Below are positions 6,284 to 8,819 of a stretch of DNA of 8,819 bases, piece after piece. The position numbers and the translations under genes are program-made. Position 1 is the first letter of the stretch, and each line of letters starts with the position of its first letter. A model generated the notes under the pieces. The model was given only the letters and a program-made list of their open reading frames with translations, did no database searches and was not told the origin of the DNA. The DNA comes from Burkholderiaceae bacterium (lineage in GTDB: Bacteria > Pseudomonadota > Gammaproteobacteria > Burkholderiales > Burkholderiaceae_C): positions 1 to 8,819 of the forward strand of contig JALQVJ010000066.1 of NCBI GenBank assembly GCA_023260355.1, in the 5' to 3' direction.

Positions 6284-7564
6284 ATGGCACACATTGTGAT
6301 TCTGGGCGCTGGCATCGGTGGGATGCCCGCCGCCTACGAAATGAAGGACCTGTGCGGTCCCAACGACCAGGTGACGGTCATCAGTGACTCTCCCCGATTT
6401 CACTTTGTGCCTTCCAACCCATGGGTTGCCGTGAATTGGCGCAAGCGCAAAGACATCGAGTTGGAGATTGAGCCGGTGTTGGCGCGCAAAGGCATCCACG
6501 CGATCACCCAGGCTGCCAAGCGCGTGCACCCCGAAGACAACCGCATTGAGTTGTTGGACGGCACCATGGTGGACTATGACTACTTGATCATTGCGACTGG
6601 CCCAAAGCTGGCCTTTGACGAAGTCGAGGGCTTGGGCCCCAATGGCTTCACGCACTCGGTGTGTCACGTCTCGCACGCCGAAAGCACCGATTGGGACGGT
6701 TTCACGAGCGAGCCAGGCCCCATCGTGGTCGGTGCAGTGCAAGGCGCATCTTGCTTTGGCCCCGCTTACGAGTTCGCCATGATCATGGATACCGATTTGC
6801 GTCGCCGCAAAATCCGCGACAAGGTACCCATGACGTTCGTGACATCCGAGCCCTATATCGGTCATTTGGGTTTGGGTGGCGTCGGCGACTCAAAGGGGCT
6901 GTTGGAGTCGGCCATGCGCGACCGCCATATCAAGTGGATTTGCAATGCCAAAACCACCAAGATCGAAGACGGCAAGATGTTCGTCACCGAACACGACGAG
7001 GATGGCAACCCCAAGAAAGAACACGAATTGCCGTTCAAGTATTCGATGATGTTGCCCGCTTTTAAAGGCGTGGATGCCGTGTTTGGCATCGAAGGGTTGA
7101 CCAACCCCCGTGGCTTCATCACCATCGACAAACACCAGCGCAATGCCAAGTACCAAAATGTGTTTTCGGTCGGCGTCTGCGTCGCCATCCCGCCCGTTGA
7201 GGCGACGCCTGTGCCCACCGGCACGCCCAAGACCGGTTACATGATTGAGTCGATGGTCACGGCCACCGTGCACAACATTCGTGAATTGATGGATGGCAAA
7301 CAGCCGACCCATGAGGCCACTTGGAACACCATGTGTCTGGCTGATTTCGGAGACACCGGGGCTTGTTTTGTCGCTGTGCCTCAGATTCCCCCACGCAACG
7401 TCAACTGGTTTGGTGAGGGCAAGTGGGTGCACTTGGCGAAAGTCGCGTTCGAGAAATACTTCTTGCGCAAGATGACCAAGGGAGTCAGCGAGCCGTTCTA
7501 CGAAAAAATGGTGATGAACGCTCTGGGCATTGTCAAACTCAAGGACAAACTCACGGGCAAGTGA
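6284..7564 (+). CDS. sqr: Sulfide:quinone oxidoreductase
   Basis: A 426-residue FAD enzyme that oxidises sulfide to polysulfide/zero-valent sulfur and reduces membrane quinone; it acts as a peripheral protein on the inner membrane. Seen: an FAD Rossmann motif HIVILGAGIGGMPAAYEM (3-20), FVPSNPWVAV (41-50), the second FAD-binding motif YLIIATGPKL (100-109), the catalytic cysteines C127 (SVC), C157 (GASCFGPAYE) and C351 (NTMCLADFGD), PVPTGTPKTGYMIESM (309-324), and C-terminal amphipathic helices (WVHLAKVAFEKYF, 381-393; VSEPFYEKMV, 401-410) expected to anchor it at the membrane. The cysteines match C128, C160 and C356 of Acidithiobacillus ferrooxidans SQR, which it resembles along its whole length from memory. 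Having all three argues for SQR over NDH-2 or flavocytochrome c subunits. No signal peptide or cytochrome partner is visible. It is a single-gene unit with its own promoter region, strong ribosome binding site and downstream terminator. Confidence 0.94.
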   Translation: MAHIVILGAGIGGMPAAYEMKDLCGPNDQVTVISDSPRFHFVPSNPWVAVNWRKRKDIELEIEPVLARKGIHAITQAAKRVHPEDNRIELLDGTMVDYDYLIIATGPKLAFDEVEGLGPNGFTHSVCHVSHAESTDWDGFTSEPGPIVVGAVQGASCFGPAYEFAMIMDTDLRRRKIRDKVPMTFVTSEPYIGHLGLGGVGDSKGLLESAMRDRHIKWICNAKTTKIEDGKMFVTEHDEDGNPKKEHELPFKYSMMLPAFKGVDAVFGIEGLTNPRGFITIDKHQRNAKYQNVFSVGVCVAIPPVEATPVPTGTPKTGYMIESMVTATVHNIRELMDGKQPTHEATWNTMCLADFGDTGACFVAVPQIPPRNVNWFGEGKWVHLAKVAFEKYFLRKMTKGVSEPFYEKMVMNALGIVKLKDKLTGK

Positions 7565-7587
7565 GTGGGACTGGGACGGCTCAAATG

Positions 7588-7619
7588 AAGCCCAATGCCG
7601 CGAGGTATTGGGCTTTTTT
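7588..7619 (+). terminator. Intrinsic terminator after sqr
   Basis: AAGCCCAAT (7588-7596) pairs perfectly with ATTGGGCTT (7607-7615) across a 10-base loop, and the run of six T's (7614-7619) follows directly. It lies 24 bases after the sqr stop and is the clearest terminator in the window. It separates sqr from the exonuclease gene. Confidence 0.85.
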
Positions 7620-7667
7620 GTGCCTGCTCAAAACCCACGCGCAGTTACAGAGCGGTAAACTGCCTGC

Positions 7668-7694
7668 ATGAATAAAGCGAGTACCCGTGCATGA
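7668..7694 (+). other. Possible 8-codon leader ORF coupled to the exonuclease start
   Basis: ATG at 7668 opens a frame of eight codons (MNKASTRA) whose TGA (7692-7694) overlaps the exonuclease ATG (7691) as ATGA. No strong Shine-Dalgarno precedes it. TAAACT at 7656-7661 would put a transcript start on its A, but I see no -35. It could couple translation, or be chance, since short ORFs ending in ATGA are common. Confidence 0.2.
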
Positions 7695-8725
7695 GTCGCC
7701 ATCCAGATCAGTTGGGGTTCGAGTGGTTGGATAAGTCCTTAGACGATGCGCCGATTGCGTCCAAACGCGTCACCAAGCGCCCCGCCCCTGCTCGAGCCCA
7801 GCCCGAGTTGACACCAGAGCAAATGGCACAGTTGTTGGATGCGCATGCCGACTACAAGGTGTTGCGTCGGCTTGACCCAGTCACCCAGTTCCCACCTGCC
7901 CCTGTCGGCGCCACATTGGCTCGCGTCGCCATTTTGGACACCGAAACCACTGGGCTGTCTCATGACACGGACCGCGTCATTGAACTGGCAGTGGTCGTGG
8001 TTGACGTTGACGTGGCCACAGGCCAACCGAGTGGTCCGGTGCAAGTCTTTGATGGCCTGGAGGATCCTGGCCGCCCTATTTCGGCAGAGATCACTCAGCT
8101 CACCGGCATTCGCAATGAAGATGTGCGTGGCCGCGCACTAGACGAGCTCGCATTGGCTGAGATCATGTCGGGCGTGCGCTGGGTCGTCGCCCACAACGCC
8201 GGATTTGATAGGCCCTTTGTCGAAGCACGCCTGCCCCAGCTGTTTGCCAAGCTGCCGTGGGCGTGTTCTTTTGCTGATCTCGACTGGAAGGCGCTGGGCC
8301 AGGGTTCAGCCAAGTTGGAGGCGTTGGCTGCTGACGCGGGTTTGTTTTACGCCGCGCACCGAGCGGACATTGATTGCCATGCGTTGCTCGCAGTGTTGAC
8401 TCGCAAGCGAGCCCTCGACGATCAGGGCACTTTGCTCAAGACGTTGTGGCACGCGAGCCAGGCGACGCACTACAAGCTGTCTGCCGTTGGCGCGCCGTTT
8501 GAGACCAAGGACACACTCAAGGCCCGAGGCTACCGCTGGGACACGCAGGCGCGGGTTTGGTCGACCAAATTGACCACGCCAGAGGCACTCGCCTCAGAAC
8601 GAGAGTGGCTCGCCCACATGGTTTATGCGAACCCCAAAGCGCCAATTCGAATCGAGACACTGAGTGCATTGGACCGCTACGCCAAACGCGAGGGCGACGT
8701 GATCATGGAGCCACTCCTGGGATAG
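7691..8725 (+). CDS. DnaQ-like 3'-5' exonuclease with extra C-terminal module
   Basis: A 344-residue protein with a DEDDh exonuclease domain of the DNA polymerase III epsilon type, removing nucleotides from 3' ends. Seen: a basic, Pro/Ala-rich N-terminus (25-40), Exo I VAILDTETTGL (79-89; D83, E85), ITQLTGIRNEDV (134-145), Exo II VVAHNAGFDRPF (165-176; D173) and Exo III H223-x4-D228. All catalytic positions are present. After the nuclease comes a module at about 258-295 (HYKLSAVGAPF, ETKDTLKARGYRWD, ARVW) unlike replicative epsilon, so a repair or accessory nuclease is more likely than the replicative proofreading subunit. The ATG at 7691 has only a weak Shine-Dalgarno (GCGAG). It is separated from sqr by a terminator, and its stop lies 4 bases before the next reading frame, so those two may be co-transcribed. 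Confidence 0.88.
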   Translation: MSRHPDQLGFEWLDKSLDDAPIASKRVTKRPAPARAQPELTPEQMAQLLDAHADYKVLRRLDPVTQFPPAPVGATLARVAILDTETTGLSHDTDRVIELAVVVVDVDVATGQPSGPVQVFDGLEDPGRPISAEITQLTGIRNEDVRGRALDELALAEIMSGVRWVVAHNAGFDRPFVEARLPQLFAKLPWACSFADLDWKALGQGSAKLEALAADAGLFYAAHRADIDCHALLAVLTRKRALDDQGTLLKTLWHASQATHYKLSAVGAPFETKDTLKARGYRWDTQARVWSTKLTTPEALASEREWLAHMVYANPKAPIRIETLSALDRYAKREGDVIMEPLLG

Positions 8726-8729
8726 AAAA

Positions 8730-8819
8730 ATGGAGATGTTGAATCTGATGGTCGCGCTGGTGTTTCGTTTGTTTTTAGCCATGATCGGCGCAGTTTTCGT
8801 GCTTGGGCTGATGGCTTTG
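8730..8819 (+). CDS. N-terminus of an unidentified hydrophobic/membrane protein (partial)
   Basis: Thirty codons run open to the right edge. Apart from one arginine (R13) and one glutamate (E2), the stretch is almost wholly Leu/Val/Met/Ala/Phe, forming a membrane helix or uncleaved signal anchor. Starts at ATG 8730, 8736 or 8748 are all in frame; GGAG at 8732-8735 would serve 8748 best (spacing 12 bases). It begins 4 bases after the exonuclease stop, so it is probably in the same transcript. The family cannot be named from so little sequence. Confidence 0.5.
   Translation, partial: MEMLNLMVALVFRLFLAMIGAVFVLGLMAL

Noticed and set aside
1..8819. Mobile elements, CRISPR arrays, toxin-antitoxin or phage-defence genes
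   Set aside because: I found no transposase, integrase, direct-repeat array, terminal inverted repeats or defence-type domains; all large ORFs are accounted for by recognised families or their shadows.

Overview
The window looks like ordinary chromosomal sequence from a betaproteobacterium, most likely Burkholderiales of the Comamonadaceae type. The evidence is the moderately high GC content, a close NodI/NodJ-type ABC pair, an SrkA/YihE kinase, and dense gene packing with repeated 4-base start/stop overlaps. The family assignment comes from recalled protein similarity, not from a search. I see no rRNA, tRNA, insertion sequence, phage gene or CRISPR array.

Layout. Positions 1-2470 hold a minus-strand cluster transcribed right to left: srkA (stress kinase), arsC (arsenate reductase), a flavin-reductase-fold protein, then the N-terminal 134 residues of cca (tRNA CCA-adding enzyme), which runs off the left edge. 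Divergent from srkA across a 35-base gap is a class I SAM-dependent methyltransferase (2506-3396, plus). It has no Shine-Dalgarno sequence, and a good -10 box is placed so that the mRNA could begin at the ATG. It converges on a second minus-strand cluster (3442-6079): nodI-like ATPase, nodJ-like permease, then an EamA/DMT transporter, with 4-base overlaps between consecutive genes.

A 204-base divergent intergenic region (6080-6283) separates that operon from sqr (6284-7564, plus), a sulfide:quinone oxidoreductase closely resembling the Acidithiobacillus ferrooxidans enzyme and keeping all three catalytic cysteines. The region is rich in inverted repeats, including two related CCTT...TAAGG dyads on either side of a candidate sigma70 promoter. 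A clear intrinsic terminator follows sqr. Next come a DnaQ-like DEDDh 3'-5' exonuclease with an extra C-terminal module (7691-8725, plus) and the start of a hydrophobic protein cut by the right edge.

How the genes fit together. srkA, arsC and the flavin-reductase gene form a plausible stress or redox cluster that reads into the housekeeping gene cca. NodIJ plus EamA form an inner-membrane export operon of unknown substrate. sqr oxidises sulfide into the quinone pool and appears to be its own regulated unit. I found no clearly new multi-gene system. The best leads are the sqr operator pair, the apparently leaderless methyltransferase, and the exonuclease's C-terminal module.
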